Part shown: positions 38,374-46,987 of the stretch, piece after piece
How the letters are laid out: every line of letters starts with the position of its first letter
How positions within the stretch are numbered: position 1 is the stretch's first letter
Origin: Desulfurellaceae bacterium bin18
Lineage (GTDB): Bacteria; Desulfobacterota; Binatia; Bin18
Direction: 5' to 3'
DNA length: 64,000 nucleotides
Assembly: GCA_002238415.1 (NCBI GenBank)
Contig: MPMI01000031.1
Location: 1-64,000, forward strand
The notes under the pieces: generated by a model
Database searches by the model: none
What the model was told of the DNA's origin: nothing
What the model saw: only the letters and a program-made list of their open reading frames with translations
Position numbers and translations under genes: made by a program

Positions 38374-38440
38374 TACCCCCCCGCGCTGCCAGGGCATGTT
38401 GATCCTCCTCCCTAGGATCGCACGCCCCGGCAGCGCCCCC
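38374..38440 (+). repeat. nested hairpin unit A in the mgtE-ppk gap
   Basis: The outer stem is GCGCTGCCAGGGC against GCCCCGGCAGCGC; the inner part has GATCCT and AGGATC flanking CCTCCCT. It shares about 45 aligned positions with unit B at 38551-38620. It begins about 37 bases after a Pho-box array. Possible structured 5' leader or small RNA; there is no protein reading. Confidence 0.55.
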
Positions 38441-38492
38441 CTTAGTGTCTTGAACTCTATATGCTGCACGAAATGCTGCACGAATAACCAGA

Positions 38493-38523
38493 CTGTCACT
38501 GAGCTGTCACTCAGGTGTAAAAT
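38493..38523 (+). promoter_or_regulatory. Pho box and -10 upstream of ppk
   Basis: CTGTCAC (38493-38499), a TGAG spacer and CTGTCAC (38504-38510) form a near-perfect Pho box, and a TAAAAT hexamer at 38518-38523 can serve as -10. It predicts a ppk transcript starting near 38530 with a leader of about 200 bases that contains hairpin unit B. Confidence 0.8.
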
Positions 38524-38550
38524 CTCCCCGATAAGACAGAGAACGCTATC

Positions 38551-38620
38551 CCTACCCCCTGGTGCTGCTAGGTGCCGTGTCGATCTCCCTCCCTAGGATC
38601 ACACCCCCTGGCAGCGCCCC
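38551..38620 (+). repeat. nested hairpin unit B in the ppk leader
   Basis: The outer stem is GGTGCTGCTAGG against CCTGGCAGCGCC, where the two differences from perfect pairing become G-U pairs in RNA. The inner loop CTCCCTCCCTAGGATC is shared with unit A. Stem differences between A and B keep pairing, which suggests selection on structure. Confidence 0.55.
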
Positions 38621-38737
38621 TTCCTCTCGCTCCTCTGAACTCGTATCGGTTCGTGTAGCGCAGGATTCGGGTATTCTCTACGGGGTTGCTATTCAGCGTG
38701 CTGAGCTTATATCTATCGTTGTCGGATCGTACACTGG

Positions 38738-40867
38738 ATGTTTGATAGTAAGATGGAAGACAAGCCTTTCATTAACCGTGAGTTGTCCTGGCTCGAATTC
38801 AACCGACGCGTGCTTGAAGAAGCCTTCGACGAGAGCGTCCCCCTGCTCGAACGCGTCAAGTTCATGGCCATATTCAGCGCCAATATGGACGAATTTTTTA
38901 TGGTCCGGGTGGCGCGGCTCAAGCGGCGGATCGTTCAGGGCGACCTGGAGGCTGGTCCGGATGGCATGACCCCGGCCCAGACGCTGACCGCGATCTCAAA
39001 GCGCGTCCATGAGCTTGCCGAGGAACAACACCGGGGTTTTCTGGAGACCATTCAGCCACAACTGGAGGCTGAGGGGATTCATATTACCCGTCCGGAAGAG
39101 TTGAATACCGAGCAGAGCCATTTTCTGGAAGACTTCTTTCGTCGGATCCTGCTGCCGGTTGTCACGCCGCTGGCGATTGACCCCGGCCATCCCTTTCCCC
39201 ACCTCGGCAACCGTTCCCTGTGCCTGGTCGCGGCCCTGCGCTCAGCCGGGACCTCGCGTCTGCCCCAGACCAAACTGGCCGTTGTTCATATTCCCAGCCA
39301 GGTCGTCCAGCGCTTTATTGCCCTACCGGCTCCGGCCGGCAAGCATATCTTTATCCTGCTTGAAGATGTGGTGCGGCTGTATTTGCCCCGCCCGTATCAC
39401 GGCTATGAGATCCTGTCGTGTCATGCCGTCCGGGTGACGCGGGACGCAGACTCCGCCCTGGCACTCGGCCGAACCGAAGATCTCCTCACGAGTATCGAAG
39501 AGAGCGTGCGCGACCGGCGCATGGGGACCGCGGTGCGGCTGCAATACGACTCCGACCTGCCGCAGAGTGTTCTCAATATGTTTATTGATGAACTCGACCT
39601 GCGCCCCGAAGATCTGTACGGCGGTGAGGGTTTTACCGCTTTTACTGACCTGTTTCAGCTCTATGGAGCCGTGGACCTGCCGCAGCATAAAGACCAGCCG
39701 TGGACGCCCCTCTCGGTCCCGGCCTATGAGCAAAAGCCGGATATGTGGAGTGCGATTCGGGAGGGCGACATCCTGGTGCACCATCCCTACCAGTCTTTCG
39801 ATGTGGTGACGCGCTTTGTAGAAGAGGCCGCGACCGACCCGAATGTCCTAGCCATTAAAATGACCCTCTACCGGGTCAGCCCGACTTCGCCTATTGCCCA
39901 ATCGCTCACGCGGGCCGCAGAAGCGGGGAAAGAAGTGGCCGTCCTGGTCGAACTCCGCGCCCGTTTTGATGAGGAAGCCAATATTACCTGGGCGCGCGCG
40001 CTCGAAGAGGTCGGCGCCCATGTGGTGTATGGCCTGGTCGGCTATAAGACCCACTGCAAGGCCTGCCTGGTGGTACGGCGTGAGAGCGCGGGCATCCGTC
40101 GCTACTGCCATCTCGCAACCGGTAACTATAACGTGAATACGAGCGGCATCTACGGCGACTTCGGTCTCTTTACCTGCCGCGAGTCCTTTGGCGACGATCT
40201 TACCGACCTGTTTAACCTGTTAACCGGCTATACCCGCCCGCAGGCGTTTCATCATCTCCTGGTCGCTCCCACGCGTATGCGGGAGGGGATGATTGAACGG
40301 ATTCGGCGCGAAGCGGAACACGCCCTGGAGGGCAAGCCAGCCAGAATCATTGCCAAGATCAACAGTCTGGTTGACGCGGCCATGATCGAGGAGTTGTATA
40401 CCGCCAGTCAGGCGGGAGTGGAAATTGATCTCATTATCCGTGGTATCTGCTGCCTACGGCCCGGACTGCCGGGCATATCCGAACGGATTCGGGTGATTTC
40501 GATTATCGATCGCTACCTCGAACACGCCCGCATCTTTTATTTTCATAATGGTGGCGAAGCCGAATATTTCCTCTCCTCGGCCGACTGGATGCCGCGCAAT
40601 CTGGACCGCCGCGTCGAAGTCGCCTTTCCCATCCTTGATCCTCATATCCAGGACCAGCTTTTTGAAATACTCAGCATTCAACTGGCCGACACGGTCAAGG
40701 CGCGTGCAGTTTTGCCTGACGGACGCTCCAAGCGGCTGGAGCCCGACCCACTCTCTCCTGTCCGCTCTCAGCAACGCCTATACGAATTTACCAAGGCCCA
40801 GTCCGACGCCCAGATGCCGGTCGAGGAAGAGATCGACCTGGACGGCCTCCAGCCCTTTGAAGAGTAG
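38738..40867 (+). CDS. ppk: polyphosphate kinase Ppk1
   Basis: The protein is 709 residues, the usual length. The N domain begins FINRELSWLEFNRRVLEEA, and FMAIFSANMDEFFMVRVA follows. The catalytic core has VLAIKMTLYRVSPTSPIA, VLVELRARFDEEANITWA, GLVGYKTHCKACLVVRRE with the phosphorylated His, HLATGNYN and FYFHNGGEAEYFLSSADWMPRNLDRRVE. It makes polyphosphate from ATP, reversibly, at the inner membrane. A near-perfect Pho box 230 bases upstream puts it in the phosphate regulon. Two close ATGs (38738 and 38753) are possible starts; neither has a strong ribosome site. Confidence 0.96.
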   Translation: MFDSKMEDKPFINRELSWLEFNRRVLEEAFDESVPLLERVKFMAIFSANMDEFFMVRVARLKRRIVQGDLEAGPDGMTPAQTLTAISKRVHELAEEQHRGFLETIQPQLEAEGIHITRPEELNTEQSHFLEDFFRRILLPVVTPLAIDPGHPFPHLGNRSLCLVAALRSAGTSRLPQTKLAVVHIPSQVVQRFIALPAPAGKHIFILLEDVVRLYLPRPYHGYEILSCHAVRVTRDADSALALGRTEDLLTSIEESVRDRRMGTAVRLQYDSDLPQSVLNMFIDELDLRPEDLYGGEGFTAFTDLFQLYGAVDLPQHKDQPWTPLSVPAYEQKPDMWSAIREGDILVHHPYQSFDVVTRFVEEAATDPNVLAIKMTLYRVSPTSPIAQSLTRAAEAGKEVAVLVELRARFDEEANITWARALEEVGAHVVYGLVGYKTHCKACLVVRRESAGIRRYCHLATGNYNVNTSGIYGDFGLFTCRESFGDDLTDLFNLLTGYTRPQAFHHLLVAPTRMREGMIERIRREAEHALEGKPARIIAKINSLVDAAMIEELYTASQAGVEIDLIIRGICCLRPGLPGISERIRVISIIDRYLEHARIFYFHNGGEAEYFLSSADWMPRNLDRRVEVAFPILDPHIQDQLFEILSIQLADTVKARAVLPDGRSKRLEPDPLSPVRSQQRLYEFTKAQSDAQMPVEEEIDLDGLQPFEE

Positions 40868-40883
40868 CGCCTTCCCCTCAAAA

Positions 40884-40925
40884 ATCCCCTCCCTGGAGGG
40901 GTGCCGCGTAGCGGCGGGGTGGGTT
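40884..40925. repeat. F3 palindromic element (right half) after ppk
   Basis: CCCCTCCCTGGAGGGG followed by GCCGCGTAGCGGCGGGGTGG matches the right half of the F3 element at 51926-52018. A separate short palindrome, ATGCCGGACGTGATCCGGCAT, occupies about 40978-40998. The rest of the gap to 41105 holds no gene that I can see. Confidence 0.8.
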
Positions 40926-41105
40926 CCTGCCTCGCCGGCACTGGCACTGCTAGAGCGTTTCCCGACAGGCTCCCGTCATGCCGGACGTGATCCGGCATCC
41001 AGAGACGAGGGGTCGCAAGACCGTAGGGCAGATATTCCTTGTGCAACGCTTGACATGCTTAAGGATTCCAGGAAGGGTTTCATTTCAAAAATTCAAAGGG
41101 AGGTA

Positions 41106-41774
41106 ATGAATATGGCCGATAACACTCAGGCGGACACATTAAAAAACAAAGAAGATAAGACTCAAACACAAGCGAGAAATGCTGCGGAATCCCAAGCCGC
41201 CGCACAAGAAGTCGAAGAGGCTATAAAAGAAGTCAAGGCAGCCCAGAGCGATACAAAAGCCGCCATCGACAAAGCCGAAAACGATGCAAAAGCCGCCATC
41301 AACAAAGCCGAAAACGATACAAAAGCCGCCATCAACAAAGCCGAAAACGATACAAAAGCCGCCATCAACAAAGCCGAAAACGATACAAAAGCCGCCATCG
41401 AAGATGCCCGGATCAAGGCGAAGACAGCTACCGGGCAAGCTCAAACCATAGCAAAGAAGGCTATCGAAGACGCTCGAAGCGCTACAGAAGCCGCTATCCA
41501 GCAGGCTCAAACCGCTACGGAGGCCGCTATCAAACAAGCTCAAAGCGCTGCGGATATAGCTATCAAACAAGCTCAAACCGCTACAGATATAGCTATCAAA
41601 CAAGCTCAAAGCACTGCGGATACCGCTATCCAGCAAGCCCAAGCCATAGCGGAAAAAGCTATCGAGGAAACCCAAGCCACCCTAGATAGAGAAAAAGCTG
41701 CCCTGGAAAAAGAAAGAGCCGCCCTAGATAGAGAAAAAGCTGCCCTGGAAAAAGAAAGAGCCGCCCTTAGGTAG
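41106..41774 (+). CDS. 11-residue-repeat amphipathic helix protein
   Basis: The protein is 222 residues and almost entirely predicted helix. After a Gln/Ala-rich start it has four near-identical 11-residue units KAAINKAENDT, then degenerate units such as AIQQAQTATEA and AIKQAQSAADI, and ends in two copies of LDREKAALEKERAA. Eleven-residue helical repeats are seen in apolipoprotein-like, LEA-like and other lipid-surface-binding proteins. There is no signal peptide or membrane helix. GGGAGG lies just before the ATG at 41106. The next gene, 55 bases on, encodes a membrane protein whose N-terminus carries SAAQRRA repeats, so the two may work together. No named family. Confidence 0.75.
   Translation: MNMADNTQADTLKNKEDKTQTQARNAAESQAAAQEVEEAIKEVKAAQSDTKAAIDKAENDAKAAINKAENDTKAAINKAENDTKAAINKAENDTKAAIEDARIKAKTATGQAQTIAKKAIEDARSATEAAIQQAQTATEAAIKQAQSAADIAIKQAQTATDIAIKQAQSTADTAIQQAQAIAEKAIEETQATLDREKAALEKERAALDREKAALEKERAALR
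41259..41390 (+). repeat. four tandem 33-bp units
   Basis: Four copies of a 33-bp unit (GCCGCCATCAACAAAGCCGA and 13 more bases) are nearly identical in DNA, so they arose by recent in-frame duplication or are kept homogeneous. Each encodes one 11-residue helical repeat of the surrounding gene. Confidence 0.95.
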
Positions 41775-41829
41775 CCACTGCGCTTGATGGGCAAATCTGC
41801 CAAAGCTCAAATTTTTGGTGCCATCAAAA

Positions 41830-43869
41830 ATGAATAATCAGGACACAAGCGGGCCTGCCGAAGCCCGGGATGCAAACTGGAGACTATCGGCAGCCCAACG
41901 CCGGGCTACCCAGGCCAAAGATCGAGTCGTAGGCCGAAAAATATCGGCGGCTCAACGCCGAGCTAGAGAGGCTGAAGAACGAGTCACAAAGGCTGCCCAA
42001 GAAGGGGTAAAATGGAGAATTTTGAGATTTTTCGCCTATCCCACAATAGCAGCCTGGACGGCTTTATTTTATGTCGTGATTTCCTCTATAGGGGTGACCT
42101 ATAGCTGGGCTTTTTATATTCAATTTGATGACATCTCTATTTTTAAATTCTTTAATACGCCAGATTTCCTGCTCAGCGCTTTTCGGGACATAAAGACGCT
42201 GATCATCGGAGTCAGCGCGGCCTTGGTCGCTATCGGCATCCTTGTCTACCGTGTCTATAACTCAGGCGTTTATAATGCCTATAAATTTGATAGGGATAGA
42301 TACAGGAGCGAACAGAGGTCCCGAATCAGATGGGAAGCAGCCCTTTTACCGTTTATTACCCTGCTGTTTATCTTCCTGATTAGCCTCTTTTTCTTCCCGT
42401 GGAACTGGTCTGAGCATCCTCTCAGTATGGTGTTGCTCCATCTGATGAGCATCCTCATCCTTATCCCTCTTATCTCCAGCAGACTTTTTCGTGACCTCCT
42501 TGGAGAGGAACGGGAGACCCAAATCAGATGGGAAGCAGCCCTTTTACCGTTTATTACCCTGCTGTTTATCTTCCTCATTGGCATCTTCCTCTTCTCGTGG
42601 GACTGGTCTGAGCATCCTCTCAGTATGGTGTTGCTCCATCTGATGAGTATCCTCATCCTTATCCCTCTTATCTCCAGTAGGCTTTTTCGTAACCTCCTTG
42701 GAGAGGAACGGGAGACCCAAATCAAATGGGGAGGCAGATTCCTCGCCAGCATTCTCCTGGTAGAGGGTATCGTTATCCTCCCCTTCCTGTCGGGCGTGGA
42801 TGATAGCAAGGCTGCATTAGAAAAGGACACGCGTCCCGTCCAGGTCGCGCTTCGTCGAGGCGCGTCTGAAGCCAGAATACTCCCTCCAGATCGCACCTTA
42901 CTGCTTGGCACGACGAGTAGTTTTCACATTTTCTATGAATGCGCGGAGGCACTGAAGAATGCGGATGGAACCCCTAAGAAGTGCGGAGAAAACGGGCAGC
43001 CATTCGTCATACCAACCACCAACATCGCCTCCCTGGAGTTCAAGCCGAAAGAGGATTTACCTCCTCATGTCGGCTCGCCCGTTAGCCTCGAAGCAATCGC
43101 TGAGCTTGATAGAATAATTAAGAAGCTTAAGTCTGAGGAGATTAATGTCCCCGCCGCAATCATTCAGATCAATAGCATAATCGCTTCTTTTAACAGGAGC
43201 AGTGAGACTCATACGAAATTAATTATCCCAAAAATTGAGAGTCCCGAACCCGAAAGCACTGCTCATCTCGGTCCAGATCAAATTGCCACGGCAGTTGTTG
43301 CCTTTCAGTCCTATTTGGAAGGGAAGACACCAATCACTCATCTCAATGAAACAATAAGGAATCTAACAGATGTGCCCGACTCTGATTTGGCTCAAATTGC
43401 CGAGGCAATCGAGAATCTCAACATCCCCGGAATCCAAAATTACTGTGCATCCGACTTGGAAGAGGTAGGGATTATCGGACCTTTTTGCGAAGGGAAACAT
43501 GACCAACTAGAAAAAGGAACTCCGAAGAAGTGTACGGATCACCTTGTTACCCCGGACAAATTGGAGAATCATTTTAAGGATAAAACGCCCCAGCACCTCA
43601 TGCTGGTTGGACGGGTAGATAAGACTCGATTCAGTGAGGAGAAGTGGGAATTCTACGGCGCGCAGATAAGACTAGCCCGAGCTCGGGCAGAATGGGTGCA
43701 CGGCGAGCTATTGAAAAAATTTCCAAAACAGATTGATCCCCAACAGATTACTTTACGAACTGCCGGTCCTCGGTATGTTGGGGAAGACCGCGCCCTCGAC
43801 CGCAGTGTCGAAATCTGGGCCTGCTGGGCTTCCAAACAGGCACAATCCGAAGAAGAGTCTGCCGGTTAG
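41830..43869 (+). CDS. multi-helix membrane protein with duplicated segment and OmpA-like C-terminus
   Basis: The protein is 679 residues. The N-terminal helix repeats SAAQRRA...AKDRV and SAAQRRA...AEERV. Membrane helices follow near residues 60-90 and 115-140. Then a 66-residue block with two helices (RWEAALLPFITLLFIFLIS and MVLLHLMSILILIPLISSRL) occurs twice, followed by one more helix. The final 300 residues are soluble. The end (HLMLVGRVDKTRFSEEKWEF, RARAEWVHGELL, EDRALDRSVEIWACW) fits an OmpA/MotB-like peptidoglycan-binding fold with the LxxxRAxxV pattern. An envelope-spanning anchor is inferred. The ATG at 41830 is chosen over upstream TTG/GTG codons; no strong ribosome site is seen. 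Confidence 0.72.
   Translation: MNNQDTSGPAEARDANWRLSAAQRRATQAKDRVVGRKISAAQRRAREAEERVTKAAQEGVKWRILRFFAYPTIAAWTALFYVVISSIGVTYSWAFYIQFDDISIFKFFNTPDFLLSAFRDIKTLIIGVSAALVAIGILVYRVYNSGVYNAYKFDRDRYRSEQRSRIRWEAALLPFITLLFIFLISLFFFPWNWSEHPLSMVLLHLMSILILIPLISSRLFRDLLGEERETQIRWEAALLPFITLLFIFLIGIFLFSWDWSEHPLSMVLLHLMSILILIPLISSRLFRNLLGEERETQIKWGGRFLASILLVEGIVILPFLSGVDDSKAALEKDTRPVQVALRRGASEARILPPDRTLLLGTTSSFHIFYECAEALKNADGTPKKCGENGQPFVIPTTNIASLEFKPKEDLPPHVGSPVSLEAIAELDRIIKKLKSEEINVPAAIIQINSIIASFNRSSETHTKLIIPKIESPEPESTAHLGPDQIATAVVAFQSYLEGKTPITHLNETIRNLTDVPDSDLAQIAEAIENLNIPGIQNYCASDLEEVGIIGPFCEGKHDQLEKGTPKKCTDHLVTPDKLENHFKDKTPQHLMLVGRVDKTRFSEEKWEFYGAQIRLARARAEWVHGELLKKFPKQIDPQQITLRTAGPRYVGEDRALDRSVEIWACWASKQAQSEEESAG
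42325..42720 (+). repeat. 198-bp tandem duplication
   Basis: Bases 42325-42522 and 42523-42720 are two copies of the same 198-bp block with few differences. In protein the changes are mainly SLFFFPWNW to GIFLFSWDW and Asp to Asn in RLFRDLL. The period keeps the frame and adds a pair of membrane helices. Confidence 0.95.
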
Positions 43870-43923
43870 CCCCCGTGGCGGTTTTTGCCCACCCCAAAAA
43901 ATTCGTCCAGGAGGGTTGCCCCC

Positions 43924-46221
43924 TCACTCCACCCCCGTAATCACAAAGTTTTGTTGCTCCTGCCGCCACTCAACCGTCACGGACTGCCCAGCAGAGGGAA
44001 AACCATCGAGTTCGTACTCTCCAGAGAGTCCCTTTGGGAAATCATCATCCAGTCCCAGCGTCGTCACAAAAACTTTACTCCAAGCAAACGCTTCCGTTTC
44101 ATCGTCTGCAAAGGCCTTTACAGTATGCCATCCATCTCCCAACAAGTTCCAGTTCCACAAAAGTCCAAACCCATTGTCACTGTCTCCACACACCCCTTTG
44201 GTATCGACTCGACTTGTCCCCGAACCCGCTTGTGTTGTACTCACTTCCCCCGTATTTCCATTGGTAATCTCGATTTTGATCGCCTTGGCCGTACAATGCC
44301 ACCCTGAAATGACCTCCACCCCACTATGGGCCGAACCAGGGGCCGGATTTCCCAAAGTTCCAACTTTATAACTTACCGTTCTTCCTGCATTTTTTGGTTT
44401 TGTTCTCTTAGAGGCAATCACAAAATTCTGCCGTTCCTGACTCCACTCCAAGTTCGTACTCTTCCCCTCGCTAGGGAAGTTGTGTACCGTATATTCACCA
44501 CTCAGTCCCCTTGGAAAATCTCCAAGCCCTAGTGTTTGTACCGTCACTTTGCGTTCTCCCAAAAGAACCGAATCGACAAAAACTCTCACCGTATGAACAC
44601 CGTCTCCCAACAAATTCCAATTCCACAAGAGTCCAAATCCATTGTCACTGTCTCCACAATGAGGCCGAGTATCGATTCGCTCAGTCCCCACCGCGGCAGG
44701 AAACTCCCAGATTCGGCCATCGGCAAGTTCAAACTCAACCATCACTTCCTTGGCCTCACAGGCCCATCCCGAAATCAACCCAACGCCACTTTGAGGGGAA
44801 TCAGGGGCCGGATTTCCCAAGGCCGCTACCAAACTTGTATCACGAGGCCCATCCCGAAGAAGCTCCATGATAACACGCGTATTGTTTAGGGCCTTCACCG
44901 CATCCGCTGGCCCAGCTCGACCTGTCTCCCTTGAGGAACTCGGCACGCCTAAGGGGTCGCCACCAACAGCAGGATAACTCTGGCGCGGATTGGAGAAGCG
45001 AAGAATTCTCGAGCAGTAAGCTCCATTGTTGTCTTGGCAGAGAGAACCATACGCCATAATGGTTATCCAAAGCGCAGACTCAGGAGCATTGGGGCGGAGT
45101 GCTTCTAGGTTGACATACCCGTAAGCATAAGGATAGACCGCCCCTTCACAGCCAGCCTCATAACGATCGTGTTGAAGCCCCATCAGATGGCCTAATTCGT
45201 GGACAAATGTACTCGTATTTACAGAGGCAACAGCGAATGCGAGTTTGCTATGATATTTTATAAGAGAACTCATGCTTCCCCCAAATTGGGGCAAGGCCTC
45301 TTTTTTTAAATTCTTAAGGACATAGCCCCTCCCCTCGCCCACTGAGTGCAATAACACCGAAATATCTGCTTGAGTCCGATTGCGAACGGTATGAATCCCA
45401 TCCAAATGGCCATCTCTGGGATGTTGAAAGCGGTCTAAGTCAACATCAATATCATCCGCTTCATAGCTGATCTCTCTGGCGGCAACCAATCTAAGACTTT
45501 GATGAACGCCGCTTTCTTTATAGCTCCGATTGGACTCTGCAATCAGCAAACCGATCTTTGCCTTAACTTTTTTTGTTCCACCAAGTTTTGCACGCAGCTT
45601 AGACGTGTAAAAAACAGCGATATCTATAGTAGAGTGAGCTTTAACTTGCTCGGCCGTAGCGGTGGGAGGTGCTTGCCGCAGCGACAATGTTCTCCTCTCT
45701 AGTTTCTGGTTCTCGTCTTCATGAAGGTCTGGGTGAAGTTCTGGCGAAGAACAATCGGGCGCATCTTCTTCCACTTCCCGAATGGCATACTCCCCATCCT
45801 CCCACGATTCGATGTGATAGGTTCTCGCTGGCAATCTGACCGTGCCAAAGACAATTTTTCCGTTGACAATCAAGGCAACCGTTCCGAGAGGTTCGTCGGC
45901 AATTCCCCCCACCAGCGAGTAACCCCCAGAAAAGGCCTTATCGGTGCTATCTATAACGGCCGTAACAATTTTGTCCTCAAACAAATTTAAACGCAAAGTC
46001 GTACTTGAGGGAGAATTGGGTTTTGTAAGCGTGTCTCGGGCACTTTGAAGTTGTTTAAAGTCAATATCGACGATTCGACGACGGATAGTTTCCTCTGCAA
46101 AAGGCCTATCGGAATCAGAGGGTTCGAGGGGAATAAAAAGGTCGCTGGCATAAGCGTGGGAAATTAACAGTAGGGTCAGCAAGCTGGCAAGCAGAAGAAT
46201 AGTGTGTGCGGAATTTTTCAT
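43924..46221 (-). CDS. secreted metzincin-type zinc metalloprotease with two C-terminal modules
   Basis: The protein is 765 residues. The signal peptide (MKNSAHTILLLASLLTLLLI...YA) is followed by a propeptide-like region. The catalytic domain carries FVHELGHLMGLQHD (HExxHxxGxxHD zinc site) and a Met-turn in WITIMAYGSL, as in reprolysin/M12B-like and related metzincins. Two copies of a roughly 125-residue module follow, each with GVGLISGWACEAKE-type, CGDSDNGFGLLWNWNLLGDG, HTVR and FPRGLSGEY motifs and an ending QNFVI. The same module ends the protein at 1-311. Substrate unknown; probably an extracellular enzyme. Base composition looks less GC-rich than in the housekeeping genes. Confidence 0.88.
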   Translation of the reverse strand: MKNSAHTILLLASLLTLLLISHAYASDLFIPLEPSDSDRPFAEETIRRRIVDIDFKQLQSARDTLTKPNSPSSTTLRLNLFEDKIVTAVIDSTDKAFSGGYSLVGGIADEPLGTVALIVNGKIVFGTVRLPARTYHIESWEDGEYAIREVEEDAPDCSSPELHPDLHEDENQKLERRTLSLRQAPPTATAEQVKAHSTIDIAVFYTSKLRAKLGGTKKVKAKIGLLIAESNRSYKESGVHQSLRLVAAREISYEADDIDVDLDRFQHPRDGHLDGIHTVRNRTQADISVLLHSVGEGRGYVLKNLKKEALPQFGGSMSSLIKYHSKLAFAVASVNTSTFVHELGHLMGLQHDRYEAGCEGAVYPYAYGYVNLEALRPNAPESALWITIMAYGSLCQDNNGAYCSRILRFSNPRQSYPAVGGDPLGVPSSSRETGRAGPADAVKALNNTRVIMELLRDGPRDTSLVAALGNPAPDSPQSGVGLISGWACEAKEVMVEFELADGRIWEFPAAVGTERIDTRPHCGDSDNGFGLLWNWNLLGDGVHTVRVFVDSVLLGERKVTVQTLGLGDFPRGLSGEYTVHNFPSEGKSTNLEWSQERQNFVIASKRTKPKNAGRTVSYKVGTLGNPAPGSAHSGVEVISGWHCTAKAIKIEITNGNTGEVSTTQAGSGTSRVDTKGVCGDSDNGFGLLWNWNLLGDGWHTVKAFADDETEAFAWSKVFVTTLGLDDDFPKGLSGEYELDGFPSAGQSVTVEWRQEQQNFVITGVE

Positions 46222-46246
46222 AACTGCTTATCCTGAAGTTCTCAGG

Positions 46247-46675
46247 CTATAATTTCACACAGTAAAGAAGGGCAACATTTTTGGGCCTCGTCTCAGCATC
46301 TCCCGTAAGTCCTGTTGTCCCATTACCACCCGTAGGTTTTGCCCTCTCGTGACCGTCACCAGGCCCAGAATCGTAGGGTATCGCCGCATCGTAGCCATGA
46401 GTGTGTTTCTTAAACGTATCCTCCTGATAACTACCGGGATTCCGTTCTCCATCGGGATCGACCTCCGATCCGCTACGATCGATACCTCTGACAAAACGCC
46501 CATATGCTAATTTATATTCTTCCCACCCTTCGGGGGGACAATCTTCACTCTCAAACGCTACTACGGCTTTACTAGGAACGGAAACAATGGCTGGAATTTT
46601 GCCTATCAATCCGACTAACCAGAGTATTACCAAAACTCCTAATGCTGTAATGATCCCAGTTACTATTTCTCTCAT
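46247..46675 (-). CDS. membrane-anchored protein with phage tail-collar-like C-terminus
   Basis: The protein is 142 residues from the ATG at 46675, which has GGAGAGGAG upstream. An N-terminal membrane helix (IVTGIITALGVLVILWLVGL) is followed by PPEGWEEYKLAYGRFVRGID, QEDTFKKHTHGY and ETRPKNVALLYCVKL. The GRFxRG, HxH and ETRPxNVALLYCIK sequence is the usual C-terminal signature of phage tail-collar/tail-fibre tip domains. Here it hangs on a single membrane helix with no phage genes around. It is the gene upstream of the metalloprotease on the same strand, so it may be cotranscribed. Role unknown; a cell-surface binding tip is one idea. Confidence 0.7.
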   Translation of the reverse strand: MREIVTGIITALGVLVILWLVGLIGKIPAIVSVPSKAVVAFESEDCPPEGWEEYKLAYGRFVRGIDRSGSEVDPDGERNPGSYQEDTFKKHTHGYDAAIPYDSGPGDGHERAKPTGGNGTTGLTGDAETRPKNVALLYCVKL

Positions 46676-46987
46676 AAGATACTCCTCTCTCCCTTTCTCG
46701 ATAACATTGGACATTTCTACGCTCTTTTGCTTTTCAGAAAAAATGGGGGAGTGGTTCAGTGTGCGTTGTCAGCCGTTGTTTCTGTTGGGGCAAAAATCCC
46801 CAAAGGGACCAGTCTCCTGCCCCCCCCTCCGCCGCCCTCTGGGCACGGCTGCGGCACAAAGGGGGCGGGTCTCACTGGTCAGACGGGCCGCACTATACCT
46901 AATTATGCCGGCCCTGTCCCTAACAAATGATAGTAAAATTCCCCTGCTCCATGCCTGCTCTCTTGGTGTCTGAGCGGGCGGGCCGCG
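46676..46987. other. 312-base gap without a recognisable gene
   Basis: The stretch includes a C-rich run (CTGCCCCCCCCTCCGCCGCC) near 46820 and moderately AT-rich ends. Short open frames here have no codon pattern or motif I can support. I see no terminator or promoter that I would defend. Confidence 0.5.

Noticed and set aside
40548..41105. Frame running from inside ppk into the 11-residue-repeat gene
   Set aside because: It is the +1 shadow of ppk followed by F3 repeat sequence; the real start with GGGAGG is at 41106.
41139..41675. Minus-strand frame of 178 residues opposite the helix-repeat gene
   Set aside because: It only mirrors the 33-bp tandem repeats; the plus frame has the ribosome site and the coherent helix pattern.
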